Shown one piece after another: positions 44,929-56,905 of a DNA stretch of 64,000 nucleotides (position 1 is the stretch's first letter; each line of letters begins with the position of its first letter). The notes under the pieces were generated by a model. The model did no database searches. It was not told the origin of the DNA and saw nothing but the letters and a program-made list of their open reading frames with translations. Source of the DNA: Dasypus novemcinctus (lineage: Eukaryota; Chordata; Mammalia; Cingulata; Dasypodidae); the NCBI RefSeq assembly GCF_030445035.2, contig NC_080683.1:92589675-92653674 (forward strand), given 5' to 3'. Made by a program: the position numbers and the translations under genes.

Positions 44929-47437
44929 AAAGTTTAACTTGCTAAGCTTTGGCATAATTATTGTTGGAGCTATGAGGTGGATGGCTGCTTGTTGTTTTGA
45001 TTGATTATTTATCAATCTTTAGTGTAGCATCCAGGACTGTTTTTAAGAGTTTAGAAGATTTCATTCTGGACAGCAGAATCCTGGGGCGGGTGCCTCCTGC
45101 AGTCATCCTGCGGCCACCAGCGCTCACATGGATTTCCAGTCAGGTTCCAGATTCATCTATTAATTTTATTTTACCCTTGAAGAGTTTACACCTTTAATTT
45201 AAAAGGGGTGCTGAAGGGAGATGGATCTCTTTTCTGTAACTGCTTCCTGCTGGCCATGGGCTGTAGTCATTGCCTAATAAGGTGTAAAACTCTTAATTTA
45301 TTCTAACTGCAGGAAGATGGATCTGGCATTCTGTACGAAGTTGGATGAAGTTTTCATATGGTTAATAAGATGTTCACTCTGAAAGAAACAAACTTAATTA
45401 AAAATTTGGAATACCCGTTTTTAAAAGAGGACACATTGGATTACAGAGGTAGACAAGGTTAGGTGCCTATAAAGATGGCACTCCTTAAAAGCTGGTGGGA
45501 ACAGCATATATATTCTTTTTTAAGTTATCCATCTTTAGAGAGAAATTGCAACAGACACTTAGCTTTGTCTGAAGACACATTCCAAGCTGTTCAATGATTG
45601 GCACTCATTCGCTCTGTCAGATGCTCCTGGTGAACTGGCACTCCTTGGGCAACTGGCTTCACTCAGGATTAGAACACTAAGTGGGAAATTCTCTTAGTTT
45701 TCACCTGTGGGAGTGATCAGAACTACAGAATAAAGATTTTTTTACACCTTGGTTTTCATTGTACAATTTCTAGCAATTTTGACTTGTTCAATAGGTAACT
45801 CACCATCAGCAAGCAAGCCTCACTTTTGCTACACAGCAGAGTACAGCAGAATATAGAAGTTGACTGAGACTGGCTGAGACTGCCACCTTATTCTATAGAC
45901 ATGTTTATTAACTGTTCAGAAAATGATTTTACCAGGAATTTAACATGTCTAATACACTTCTGCACTTGATCCAAAATAGAAAAGATAACGTTATAATTAT
46001 TAGGCATATATTTAGTACAGGATAAAAATACAGCACTTAATATTAACTAATGTATTACTTAATGCATAAGGATTCAGAGTTGCAATTATTAGTTTTGAGT
46101 TTCAGGTTTGTAATACTTTACATGTTATCTCTCCATGAGAGCAGGCCATAATGCCAATTGTGTTTAGGTTTCACTTACAGTATCCTGGTATCATGGCTCC
46201 ACTTAGCATGTTCTTCAACGCAGTGAGCAAGTCGCAGCATCCTTGATCTTAGAGAGATTTTCCAGTATTCTACTAGCCTGGTGCATAGTGCTCTCTGGCA
46301 CTATGGAACAGTGCCAGTCTGGAGGCGATATCCATCGTACACTTGGTTGTACCGAGTCATTATTGGCTGTGCAGGAGCTTGAAACTGCAATGTAGTTTCC
46401 ATCGATTTCAGGAGCAGAACCAGAGGCTGATATAGCAAATATTTTTAATTGAGGGGTCAGTGACCAGCCTAGCCAATAATTCACATGGAGAGGCCACCAT
46501 GTGGCCATGTACATTCAAGGCCTGGTTTGAATGTAATGTATTCAAGGCTTGGTTTGAATGCATAAGAGTTTGACAATGTTAAAGTTGATTCCTTGTTTTT
46601 ATATATATTTTAAACAACTTAATGCAACACATATATCAAATGGCTGTTCACTTACACAATTTTACTATGAAGATAACAGTAGGTACTTCAGTAATAGAAG
46701 AAAAATATTATTTTTCATTGTTAAAATGAAAACAGAAGATTTCCAATAGAATCAAGATAACTTTTTTATTACCATTTACTTAAATATGTACTTTGCGGTG
46801 GCCTTCAGACAGGTTGGATTATCATTAAGTTATTTCTGCTACCAATACCGATCTGTTTTAGTTAACAATGACTTCTAGAACTAGAACTATTTAAACATTT
46901 TCAGTTTGGCAGATGTTTTACAACCTCCTTATAATTGACTATAACCACATTGACTAGACACCTCATGTTTAAATAAACTTATTAAATTACAATTACCAAA
47001 GAAATTTACTCTATTTATTTAAGAGAGCATATCTACAATATTTTTCCTTTAGCCTAATTTCACCAATGTGAACTTACAATTTTCATTACTCTAAAGATTT
47101 TGTATATATAATGTTAATTTAGTTTATAAATTAACTATGGGAGAATACACTCAAGTTAAATAAAATTGAAACCATAATAGTTTATGGAAGGAATGTTCTC
47201 TTTTTCCCTTACAGGAAGCTAAAAACTTCTTTTCTTTAAGTTATGAAAATTATTAATTTAAAAGCATACTGACTACCAGGTTTTAAAACACATGCATACA
47301 GACTACCAGGTTTTAAAACACATTACACAATTACTTAATTTTTAAAATCATAACCCAGGAAAGCTCTCTCCATAGTTTTTATGGACTTTCCTTTACTTAC
47401 TGAAATTTGTTAATAGAGCCACTAATTACCTTTATTT
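44929..47437 (-). other. Provirus interior, 3' part, no recognisable gene
   Basis: Minus-strand frames are short. The longest, 46215-46514 (99 codons), has tryptophans and serines but no domain that I recognise. It could be an envelope remnant; I cannot support this. A 30-bp tandem duplication is at 47264-47323. Confidence 0.5.
47264..47323. repeat. 30-bp tandem duplication
   Basis: GCATAC(T/A)GACTACCAGG... occurs twice with one or two differences. Confidence 0.9.
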
Positions 47438-47899
47438 TGTTGGAAAGAAATCTTCTGGAAGAAAATAAGGCTCACCAGACTGTGGAGAAGAAAAGAATTT
47501 ATTCTCAATCTTGCAAGAAGGGGCTCAGAGCCAGATATGGCTGGTGCCCCGAACAAAGAAAAATGACACAATTTATACCCCTAAGCCTAGCATGCAAGGT
47601 CTTCCTCTGTTTTTCCATAGATTGGATACTTCAGAAGTTACATTTTATCTGAGATTTAACTTTCCCATGCAAAAGTTTGTGATTTAACTGCTTCCTCTAT
47701 CAAATTCCAACCATTTTAGTTTTTACCTGCTCCCCTTTGTCAAATAAGGAATAGAATTTAGTGCTGAAATGGCACCAACTTAGCTCCTTCTTGGGCATCC
47801 TTCCACTGCCCATAGGAATGGCCTAAACTGGTCTCCTCCACTGCTGTCCAACCCGGGAGTGGGAGACTGAGGCAGCAGGCCACCAGGTTACATCAACAT
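47438..47899 (-). mobile_element. Solo LTR nested in the provirus (462 bp)
   Basis: On the minus strand TGTTGATGTAACC...TTTCCAACA, with TG...CA ends. It has TATA-like GGGTATAAAT (47572-47580), then TTTGTTCGGGGCACC, the same initiator-like block as the provirus LTR and the 14.5-kb solo LTR. AATAAA (47491-47496 on minus) follows. Flanks are ATTT and TTTT, an imperfect 4-bp duplication. Orientation equals that of the provirus. Sequence otherwise differs from the provirus LTR, so it is a different subfamily. Confidence 0.75.
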
Positions 47900-50651
47900 T
47901 TTTCTTATGTGAAAATTAACCTAATCTTTGTCTTTTTACATTTTATGGCTGACAAAAGGTTTAAACTGGGAAATTACCAGGCAAACTGATTCTTAATTCC
48001 CTAACCTAGTAGATAGGTTTAATCTGCTACACCTAGTCTTGCCTTTAAATCTCTTGCAAAGAGGAGGCCCTTTCCCAATTGTTTCTATAATCAGATTTCT
48101 GTGACTTTTTCATCCTGCTTAGTTTAATTTGGGCTTTAAGAATATTTATTTATATATATAACTGCATATTTAATTAACAATTTGAATAGAGCTCTTTTAA
48201 AAATTTTCATTTGTTAATTTGATATTATTATCCTGATGTATGAAGACATACACTGAGCAAATGGGCAGACACAAAGAGACAAAGAAACAAAACTCATTGA
48301 TATTATTTATAATTTGCATTATTTTATATACTGTTTAGCTTAATTTGGGGTCCCGAAATATATATTACTTATAACTGCATATTTAACCTCAACAATTTAC
48401 GCAAATAGGCAGACATGAATAGTTTGACACAACAACATAACTTTAGTACTTTAAACTTCTAATTCTTACAAAACAAGTGTGACTGCAAAACATTTCAAAG
48501 ACTCTTGAAACTCTTTAATTTGCACTATGACTGTGCAGTTTTATACTATGACTATGCAGTTTTATACAAGAATTTTCTTTAGTACTATTTTTTTTGTTTC
48601 AGAACTTTATATTTTACTTTGAATTTAGCAGAATTTTGGATAAGCAACAAGATTAATTTTATATATATTTACTGAGGCTATTTGAAGCCTCAGGGAGGAC
48701 AGACTGGTTTCTCTCATGAATTGCCACTCTTAGGAACACTGACCGTCAAGGCAGGAGACCTCTCCCCCTCCACCCCCCTTTTTGATTTTGGAGATAATAA
48801 AACTCCAGTGGTCATTTAACCTTATTCCATCAGGCAGCAATTTATTTAGTTTACACTTGAATTCATGAGAGAAAGGGTTACTAATACCAGGAGAGGAGAC
48901 AGTGATGTCCCAGCTCTTCTCAATTATGAAATAACCATAGGCAAAGGCAAAGGTTGAGGTTAGGCTTGAAGTAACCATAAACAAAGGAAAGGTTAGTTTA
49001 GAATTTACACTTAAATAATAGTTTCAGGCTAAATTCACCCAGCTATAATTTCAGTTATTGTCTTTCCACTGTTTTATAATATAAATGCATTTATAAATGA
49101 TTTTAACTCTTAGTTACAGTTTTTATTAGTTTTTAAAAACCTATTAATTTTATAGCACCTTTAAATACCTTTCATTCAACTTATAACATATTAAATGAAC
49201 TTAACCATTACTTTAATTTTTCCTTTAAAGTAAAAGAATAAATCTCTTGCAGTTAGTTTGAAATAAAAAGCTACTTTTCAGGATTTGATTTCTAGAACAT
49301 AAATGTTCTTTTAAAAGAGGTAAGACTCTTCTTCAAACACTGAGGAAATGATGAGGTTAAAGCACAAGAAGCTATTGATAAAAGATTTTCTTTGTATATT
49401 GATCTTAATCAATTTTAATCATAAAAATTTTCCTCCCACAAACCTTCTACACTTTCAGTATTCATTCAGGTTTTTTCCCACACTCTACTCTTTCCAATAA
49501 TCAATCATTTTATCTTAGGACAAAATCATCTTCTGTTTCCTTAACAATAAAAACACACTCCATATATCCCACATACTAAGTTACCAGGCAAACTTCTTAC
49601 AACATATAATTGCCATTAATACTAAACAAGCTTGTTAAAATAATGAACTTTTCTTCACTTTAAATACCAGAAATAGTTTTTTTGGAAGCAAGTTGGCAGG
49701 GGAGACTGGCTGCCGAATAAGTTTGTTATAAATTTGCCTTTTATTATTATTATCAATTCAGTTTTTGTTAAATAATGACTTTCTGCAATTAGCCATTTAA
49801 ATACCTTAATTTAAACAATGCTTTGTAAAACTTTTATAATTATTTATACCCTTAAGACAAATTTTACCTTCACAGAACACATTCTCTTACTTAAAGTTAC
49901 TACAATACCTTCTAAGAACCTGGGCAGAATGCAAAGGTATTTTGGCTTTGACACCCTAGGGAGGGAACTTTACTGCATTTATTCTGATTCTACTTTTTAC
50001 CCCCTTCACGGCAGTCGGGTGCACAACAATCAAACAGGAATGCAGCTTATGAATAGAAGGTGTGGACTCACTGGAAAGGGGCAAGCCGCTCCCCCCTTTC
50101 CAGCTTTCAGGCCAAAATGGGCAGACAGAACCTACTCAAATTCAGCAACTCTCCAGGGGACCCAGCCACCCTGACTGGGGCAGCCCCAACAAACTTGGGT
50201 GCATGGCGCAGACACAGATGGCCACCAAGCCCCGGCAAAGGGCCAGACCAGAGACAGACAGCAGAGCATGCACAAACATCTAGACTCCGCAAACATCCAG
50301 ACTCCTCAGTTTTGCCCAATAATCATTTCACTCCCTTGCCAATGGCAAGGGAGGGCTCCAGCTCAGCTGTAATACTACTTTACATAAGGACACAACTCCA
50401 ACACTAGCATTGAGCTGACACAGACAGAAGCACAAAGGTCACTAATCTGACCCACAAGTTTATATATATTTTCACCATGGCTGCCCCCACAGCCATCACA
50501 AACCTCAGAACACTTAACATTTGGTATAAAGCGAATTCATTCACAATTTAGCACCATAACAAAAGATTTCAGCTAGACTTTTTCCACTGTTTAAACTTTA
50601 CACCCAGACCAAGCTCCACCAGAAAAGCCGATCCATTTTCCTGTAACCAAG

Positions 50652-50673
50652 TTTTTTTTTTTTTTTTTTTTTT
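50652..50673. repeat. Poly-T tract (poly-A on the element strand)
   Basis: Run of about 22 T on plus. Its location next to the tandem duplication could mark an internal A-rich insertion point. Confidence 0.8.
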
Positions 50674-50689
50674 AAATCTAGACCAATTT

Positions 50690-50978
50690 CCAGGACATTA
50701 GGACTTGAACCTATAAACAACCCTTTTTACTAAAACCAAGACTCCACTCTTTTAGTGGATATAAGACTAGTACCAGATTCTAACATGCAGTTAGACAAAC
50801 CCAAAACACCAGGACTTTTTCCCGGTTTTTCTCCAGGACATTAGGACTCGAACCTATAAACAACCCTTCCTATTAAAATCAAAACTCCACTTCTTTAGTG
50901 GATATAAGACTAGTACCAGATTCTAACATGCAGTTAGACAAACCCAAAACACCAGGGCTTTTTCTCAGTTTTTCTCCT
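50690..50978. repeat. 143-bp tandem duplication in the provirus leader
   Basis: CCAGGACATTAGGACT(T/C)GAACC starts at 50690 and 50833. The two units run in parallel through AGTGGATATAAGACTAGTACC to TTTTTCT, with a handful of differences. Confidence 0.93.
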
Positions 50979-51334
50979 TTTCCCAAGCCTAGAGAGAACA
51001 GCTTCCCCCCAATTTTATGGGGCTACTAGGGTTCTCTCGGGAGGTGATCAGCCTCCCCTTCCTAGCAATTAAAGCTAGGGCCTTCCAGACTGTGCTCACC
51101 CGGGGAGTCTTACCTTCTTCCATGTTCGGAGTTCTTTTTCGTTCCCAGAATCTTTCTCTTCAGACATTCCATTGCCCTCGATTTTTGTCGGGAAGATTCT
51201 GGTGGAGCTCACATCTTTTCTGGATTAAATTTAATCCAGGGGCGCCCAGATTTGGGGTTCACCTGAGTCCTCCCCGCTGCCTCGGGGATTTGGAAGGGGC
51301 AACAAAATGCTACTGTCTCTGGCCTTCATGTGTT

Positions 51335-51352
51335 GTCCCTTTGCGGTCGCCA
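51335..51352 (-). other. Primer binding site, tRNA-Arg-like
   Basis: TGGCGACCGCAAAGGGAC on the minus strand, four bases after the 5' LTR. From memory of tRNA 3' ends it matches tRNA-Arg(UCG) at 16 of 18 positions and tRNA-Lys3 at 15 of 18, so Arg is the better call. It primes minus-strand DNA synthesis. Confidence 0.75.
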
Positions 51353-51437
51353 AAAATGTTGTAGAATTTGAGAGAGGTTCAATTACTTGAGTATAGAGAG
51401 GCCAGGACTCAGGAATGATTTTGAGAAGGAAAAATGG

Positions 51438-51443
51438 TTTATT
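51438..51443 (-). terminator. LTR polyadenylation signal AATAAA
   Basis: TTTATT on plus. Lies downstream of the TATA box within the LTR, as in a retroviral R/U5 arrangement. Confidence 0.75.
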
Positions 51444-51509
51444 GATGGCCAGCCGGACTCGGGAACTTTCTGTTTGAATCCCGAGCCCCGAACAAGATTT
51501 TTTAGTCCC

Positions 51510-51518
51510 TTTTATATA
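51510..51518 (-). promoter_or_regulatory. LTR TATA box
   Basis: TATATAAAA on the minus strand followed by GGGACT. The 3' LTR has the same box with one change (TGTATAAAA). Confidence 0.75.
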
Positions 51519-51810
51519 GAGAGGAAAAGCCAAATGGTCCTTTTGTTTCAGTTCTCAGTAGGCTTGAATTAACATATATTTCCACATCTTAGTAAGCTTT
51601 TAGCATGGACCTCAGGCATTCGATAAGCTTTTAGCATATTTTCTTTGCATTTCCCCTGAATACTTAAAGTTTATAGACCTTGCATTGTTAAACTGTCTCC
51701 TGCTCACCAAGGGCAGGACTGCAACCTTTCATCATCCCACACCCACAAGTCACAGATAGTTTAGATTATCTCTGAAGAGACAAAGAGCCTGCCACCCATA
51801 GCCCACATCA

Positions 51811-51814
51811 CACT
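51811..51814 (+). repeat. 4-bp target duplication CACT, right (provirus)
   Basis: Copy of 44456-44459. Confidence 0.8.
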
Positions 51815-53040
51815 AATGAGATTTTATTAATATTTGGCTATATTAGGATTCTGGTCACTCTTTCTTTGAAAATATTCTGTACAAATCTGTGATGGACAAC
51901 GCTAATAGGATAACAATCATTAATTTTTACCATGTGTCTGATTTGAGTCCCAGCTCTTTCTAAGGGAAATTCTTCCTTCTGAACAGGTTTTCCCTTGACT
52001 TGACAGTAGAATGGTTGTGAACTCAGAGGAATCCAACTTTTGCCTTTCTACTTTCACCAAAGGTCATGAAGAATTTTGTCCAATAGTCTATTGCCTATTT
52101 TTAACCTTTAATTATCAATCCAGAAACATTATTTTCTTTGTGCCTTTCCATGAAGTTTAAATGTTCTCTGCAGCAAAAGCCTAGCCACCCCCCCACCCCC
52201 CACCATGACACACACACACATGCACATACATATTATCGATTTTTCTCAATCTCATTCTGAACAAACCTGGTCCATAGAAGGAATCAGAACTACATAGGTT
52301 GGGGGTCCTCAGAACCACATTGAGAGTTCCTCGACTAATTTTCATTGCTCGCTCAGCCGCCACAAAATACAATGTAGGAAGGATGCTATAATATAGATCA
52401 TTGCAAAGTAATATAAGGAAACTGCTACTGTATTTATTAGAGAGATGCAACTGAAAAAAAGCATTCACAATAAACTTACAAGGAAAATGCACCACTAACT
52501 CTAAACTAAGTAGAGCACAGCTTCCTCTGAGGAAGTAATATGCTTTCTTGTGAACAAGAGTCAGTAATGTCACTAACACTGTTTTGCATTTTGATTTGAC
52601 CACAAGGAATTCTAGGCTCAACTCAAGTAACTGTATTTTAATAATCCTGTGATCTCTGCTTAAATTTTTACTTTCTCCTATAATTTGATCAATTCATTCT
52701 ATCTGCTTTGCCGGAATCTTGATTCCTCTCTTTTATCCATTTATTGTATGCAGTATGCAATATGGCATCCTTGGTGGCCAAATTCAATGAATATATAATT
52801 GGGACTTTTATACATATACTTCATAAATGCCTAACATCTACGTAACTACAGGTTACCACATCTGATTTTCCCTAGCTATGGCAAAGTCCCAGCATCAAAG
52901 TTATATCACGTCTAATGAAGCAGTATTTCTGAGGTTTGACTGTTTGCTCCAATAGATAATTATTGTCTTTCAGTCCAAAAATCCTCTGAAAATCTGAAAA
53001 ACCTGACAATAAAAAATAATTATTCTCTATGAAAAAATCA
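51815..53040. other. Unassigned, includes a 146-codon minus-strand frame
   Basis: The frame at 52181-52621 has no recognised domain. A C/CA-rich run (CACCCCCCACCATGACACACACACACA) sits at 52187-52220, giving the frame a glycine- and histidine-rich end. It reads as a chance ORF. Confidence 0.4.
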
Positions 53041-53115
53041 CACAACATACTTCAGAGTTCAAATCCTGGCTTGACCCCTATATAGTTGTGAGAACCCAAG
53101 GCAAGTTATATAAAC
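53040..53115 (+). mobile_element. MIR-like fragment
   Basis: 'GAGTTCAAATCCTGGCTTGACCCCTATATAGTTGTGAGAACCC' and 'GGCAAGTTATATAA' resemble the MIR core. Confidence 0.6.
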
Positions 53116-55020
53116 TGGAGGCCCCACATAATAATTCATTCTCTAAACACTTTATCTTGAACAATAGACTATTGAGTTGAATTTAACTATAGACAGAATG
53201 TTTCTATTTTTAGTTTGACAGTTTTTGAGCATCCACAGAATGTTCAACAGAAGAAAGTGTCAAAGCATGAGTTTGCAGTTTTGCACTTAAACTCCGCTTT
53301 TCTTTAAAAGCAGTCAAAAAGAACAAATAGTTCAATTGAATTAACTATAGAGTGCTATTGTGCCGCATTTCCTTCTGGGAAATGAAATCAGGTAATACAG
53401 CCCTCTTTTCTCTTTTACTTTCACAGACATTTAGTGAGCATTTCTTTTGCCAGGCAGTCAGCTAGAGGGATCTAACCAAGCTAAGACTCAATGTACATTG
53501 TGGACAGATCAATTCAACCACAGGAGTGAATACCGATTATGAAGACAATCAAATGGATGTAGTAAGTGATCTTTGTGCTGGCTACCCTTCTATGTATAGA
53601 CAAACTTAGGCATCAGATTTCCAACTACAATTATAGTTACATAAAGTTTACTTCCTTTCCTTACTTTATTCACCCAAAGATTGTGAAGGATACTATTTTC
53701 ATTCATTTTCATGCATGTCATTACCAAAAATAAATGGGACTATATTGTGTTAACAAATTTAGCTTCCTCTTAACGTAAATTGCTTTAAATATCAGTTTTT
53801 CACCAAACCCTCACATGACCCATGTAAGTACCCAGACTTAGAAATTGTGAAGTGAATAAAAAATGAATTGTAGTTAATATGAACAATAAAACAGGAAAAT
53901 CCTATACCTAGAAGCTTATATTTTGCTATAAAAAAGCTCTCATTTTTCATTATTGTGTGCTAAAAGGTCTCTCTAGTTTTCAAATAATTTTGCTTTACCT
54001 TTGGTTCAGCCACAATATTATTCTTTTCTTTGAAGCAGTTTGCCCACAGCTCTTTAAACCTTCGTGTGTAAATTAACAAAAATGAAAAATAGCAAGCATG
54101 TGGCCTCCTAGGGACCTTAACACTCCATCATTATTGCCACAAATACCCTCATTAAATTTAATGCATTGATGTTCCTGGTCTAAACTATTTTTCACCCTGA
54201 GAATAAAATATATGGAACACCTATTTTGTAAACTCTATTGACTAATATTTGACCTATAAAAGAAATCTTTAAATTTAGCTAGATAAGAAGGATTTGTAAA
54301 GAACTTCAACAACTAATTTTCTACATGGGATAAGCCTTAATAGTTCTTACCTCAATTTGACTTTATTAACTAAATCATATTCAGAATAATCTCATAAAAT
54401 ATTATAAAATATTTTTGTTTATATAAATGTAAAAATGAGATTAAATTATTATTGAGATCACTATTCTCAAGATTGATGCTACTGGTTCAGTAAGCTTTAA
54501 AAAATGTCTTATACTTCCTCTATTACTTTCTGGAAACAAAGAGAAGCATCAATGAGTTGAAGGTGGGAGTGAAGGATAGGACTCCTCTTTTCCCTGCAGT
54601 GAAGTCTAGAACAAATTTAACTCAATTGAACCTTAACCATGGTTTGGATATGTCCTATTTATTTAACTCTCTAGGTATCTATGTAAATACACTAGCCCAC
54701 AGAAACAGCTTCTGAAAAATTAGTTACACATTTGCTAAGCCAGTCTTTAGCCATAAAAGAAAATAAAACTAAGGGAAAGGGGCGGGGGGGGGGGGGGGAG
54801 GCATATTTAAAAAGCTAGTTCTAAATACAGTAAAGATGAAGACAAACACAGAGGGAGGATGGCTTGGTTTTAGCATTAGGAACCTAGGAAGAGATGAGAA
54901 ATTAGGATACAATGTAGATCTATGATGACTAAAACTGGAAGCTTTATAGATTTAGAGAAGAGCAAGTTGTTATCCCAAATTTATGGAATTACAGTATTTT
55001 CCAGCTAGAAACCAGAACTC
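53116..55020. other. Unassigned AT-rich sequence with a G-run
   Basis: A run of 15 G (54784-54798), a possible G-quadruplex former. Otherwise nothing recognised. Confidence 0.45.
54779..54800 (+). repeat. Poly-G tract
   Basis: GGGGCGGGGGGGGGGGGGGG-type run in otherwise AT-rich DNA. Confidence 0.9.
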
Positions 55021-55024
55021 TATT

Positions 55025-55135
55025 TCAAACTCAGCCTTTTATAGATGAGGAAATTGAAGTTGGGAGAGGTCAAAATGAGTTAACCAAGGCCAAGGAGATC
55101 CATGCTCACATCTTCTGGTTTTATTAGTAGTACGG
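55025..55135 (+). mobile_element. MIR-like fragment
   Basis: 'TTTATAGATGAGGAAATTGAAG', then 'GGGAGAGGTCAAAATGAGTTAACCAAGG', is the MIR 3' core. Confidence 0.6.
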
Positions 55136-56440
55136 ATTTGGAAAGCATTGTCTTATGCTTTTTCTGTACCCAGTACATACTTTATCATATTGTATGAGGT
55201 AATCCATAATATTTATTAATCAATTGATTTTGGTATCAAACTAATTATGTGCTAAAGAGATTAATATAACTATACTGCAGAAATAAGGAAAGACAGAAGT
55301 GCAAAATTTCTAATCCCTGTGAAAGTATTTTCAATTCATATTAGATAACATTAAAAAGAGAGATCTCTACACAATCACCTGATTCAAGTCTGTTTACCCT
55401 TCCAGTTTAGAGATATTCTTTAAAAATGAAGCCACTAAGTGAAAATCCATACTTTAAGAAAAAATATATTGTCATAACTAACCTTTAAAATGATACCTGT
55501 GATCCATGTTGGAATACAGCTGCTTTTTTTTCCTTCCAAAAGTATGCCAATACAGATAAATAACTCTGAATAGTCTTAAAAGCGCTACTAACAAAACTAA
55601 GAAGAGATATCATATAAGATAAACAAGCCCTATTAGAATAAAGGGAAAAATTCGTGTTGAACATAAAAGTTGGAGATGTAAACTAGAACTAAGCAATATG
55701 TAGACCAAATTCCCTTCTCTGAAGGACTCAGTCCCAGGAAAAAAGACCCCTTTTCTATAGCATTCTAATTTCAGTAGAATATTTGAACTATGTTATAATT
55801 ATTACTATCCATTAAAAAAGAAATCCATAAAATTTTCTTTTTAAAGTAGTTCTTAATTTTATACCTGAAATAAGAGAGCAAATTCTTATAAAACATAAAT
55901 TTTGTTTCAATTTGGTAATTACTCTGAAAATATCATTTGATACAGAGAAATGTGTTTCACAACAAGATTTTTTTTTGGGGGGGAGGGACATAATTTGTCT
56001 TAAACTTTGCTACATTTTACTTAAACTTAGTCTTAATTATAAAATATATATTAAGAATCACATTCCTCCCTGAAAAAGAAGCTGTAAACTTCTTAGCTTT
56101 GCCTAAAAGTGAGTGAACTTTGCCTAAAAGTGAATGATTTTCAAGTGTCTTGTTAAGTAAGGTAATAAAGTATTTTCTTCCGATATTATTAATTATACAT
56201 TCCTTGGGCTCCCCAATGATTCCATTAATGTAATTATTTCACATACTAATAGATGAAGCTGATGTTAAAAAAAAGCATATTATAAATTGCATTCATTTAT
56301 TTCTTTAATTGCCATTTATCGTGTGGTTGCTCTCTGTCAAATTTCAAAAACAGCATTTAATTGCAACAAGCCCACTGATTACTATAAATACTGTATAAAA
56401 TTTCCTTATCAATAATATACATCTTCAATATAGTACGTGT
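55136..56440. other. Unassigned AT-rich sequence
   Basis: A 21-bp tandem duplication (CTTTGCCTAAAAGTGA(G/A)TGA) lies at 56096-56138. Nothing else recognised. Confidence 0.45.
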
Positions 56441-56444
56441 CTTA

Positions 56445-56905
56445 GTTTGTTAATCTGCTATAACAAATACCACACAATGGATTAGTTTAAACAAAGGGAA
56501 TTTACACTTTGAGCCTAGGAGAAGTCAAAGGCAGGGCATCAACAAGGCAATGCTTTCTCCTCAAGGTCTGTAACACTCTGGTGGCAGCTACTGGCAATCC
56601 TTGGGGTTCCTTAGTTTGTGTGCCTGCCTCATGTCACATGGCCATGCCCTCTGCAATCTCTTCTGGGTTCTATTGACTTTGGGTTTCCAGCTCCTTCTTG
56701 TTGCTTTCTGACTACAAATGAATTTCTTCAACATATAAATCAATCCAGCATTCAGGATTAAGATTTAAACCCAACCTAATTCAGTTGGGACATCTTAACT
56801 AAAAATAACAACTTCATGAGGTCCTATATACAATGGATTTACACCACAGGAATGCAAATGAAGATTAAGAACGTGTTTTGGGTGGTACTTAATTCACACT
56901 ATCAT
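56445..56905 (-). mobile_element. MaLR-like LTR
   Basis: Plus strand: 'CTTAGTTTGTTAATCTGCTATAACAAATACC', 'AAACAAAGGGAATTTACACTTTGAGCC', 'CTCATGTCACATGGCCATG', 'GGTCCTATATACAATGGATTTACACC', ending 'TTCACACTATC'. Same order as the 26.2-kb copy. Confidence 0.75.

Larger units (their letters stand above)
47900..51334 (-). other. Provirus interior, 5' part and leader
   Basis: Read on the minus strand from the primer site: a GC-rich leader with a 23-codon frame (51096-51167). That frame contains AAGGTAAGA at about 51108-51116, a good match to a splice donor. A 143-bp tandem duplication follows (50690-50978), then a poly-A tract (T-run at 50652-50673 on plus), and then a GC-rich portion to about 49.9 kb and AT-rich sequence beyond. 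The plus-strand 115- and 118-codon frames at 49818-50407 and 51017-51364 are antisense to the element and have no support. Gag or pol not recognised. Confidence 0.6.
44460..51810 (-). mobile_element. Endogenous retrovirus-like provirus without coding capacity (7.35 kb)
   Basis: Complete two-LTR structure: 454-bp LTRs at both ends, TG...CA ends, 4-bp target duplication, primer site next to the 5' LTR (right side) and polypurine tract next to the 3' LTR (left side). All of these point to minus-strand orientation. A class I retrovirus normally carries gag, pro-pol and env in the internal region. Here the 6.4 kb between the LTRs has no minus-strand frame above about 100 codons and I recognise no gag, protease, reverse transcriptase, integrase or envelope signature. 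The internal part is AT-rich (45.9-49.9 kb) with a GC-richer portion (49.9-51.3 kb) near the primer site. A solo LTR of another subfamily lies at 47438-47899. It may be a non-autonomous element mobilised in trans, or a recombinant or long-decayed interior. Confidence 0.85.
51357..51810 (-). repeat. 5' LTR of the provirus (454 bp)
   Basis: Minus strand TGATGTGGGC...TTCTACAACA. Carries TATATAAAA at 51510-51518, then TTGTTCGGGGCTCGGG about 20 bases downstream, and AATAAA at 51438-51443. U3, R and U5 are therefore all present and the promoter is intact in sequence. Confidence 0.92.

Noticed and set aside
46215..46514. Envelope remnant in the provirus
   Set aside because: Position would suit env and it has several tryptophans, but I see no transmembrane segment, cleavage site or immunosuppressive-type motif. 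Left as unassigned interior.
52181..52621. 146-codon minus-strand frame, possible exon with an acceptor-like TTTTTTTCAG
   Set aside because: No recognised domain, a low-complexity GGGWGGG end from a CA/C run, and no second exon in view. A cross-species alignment could overturn this.
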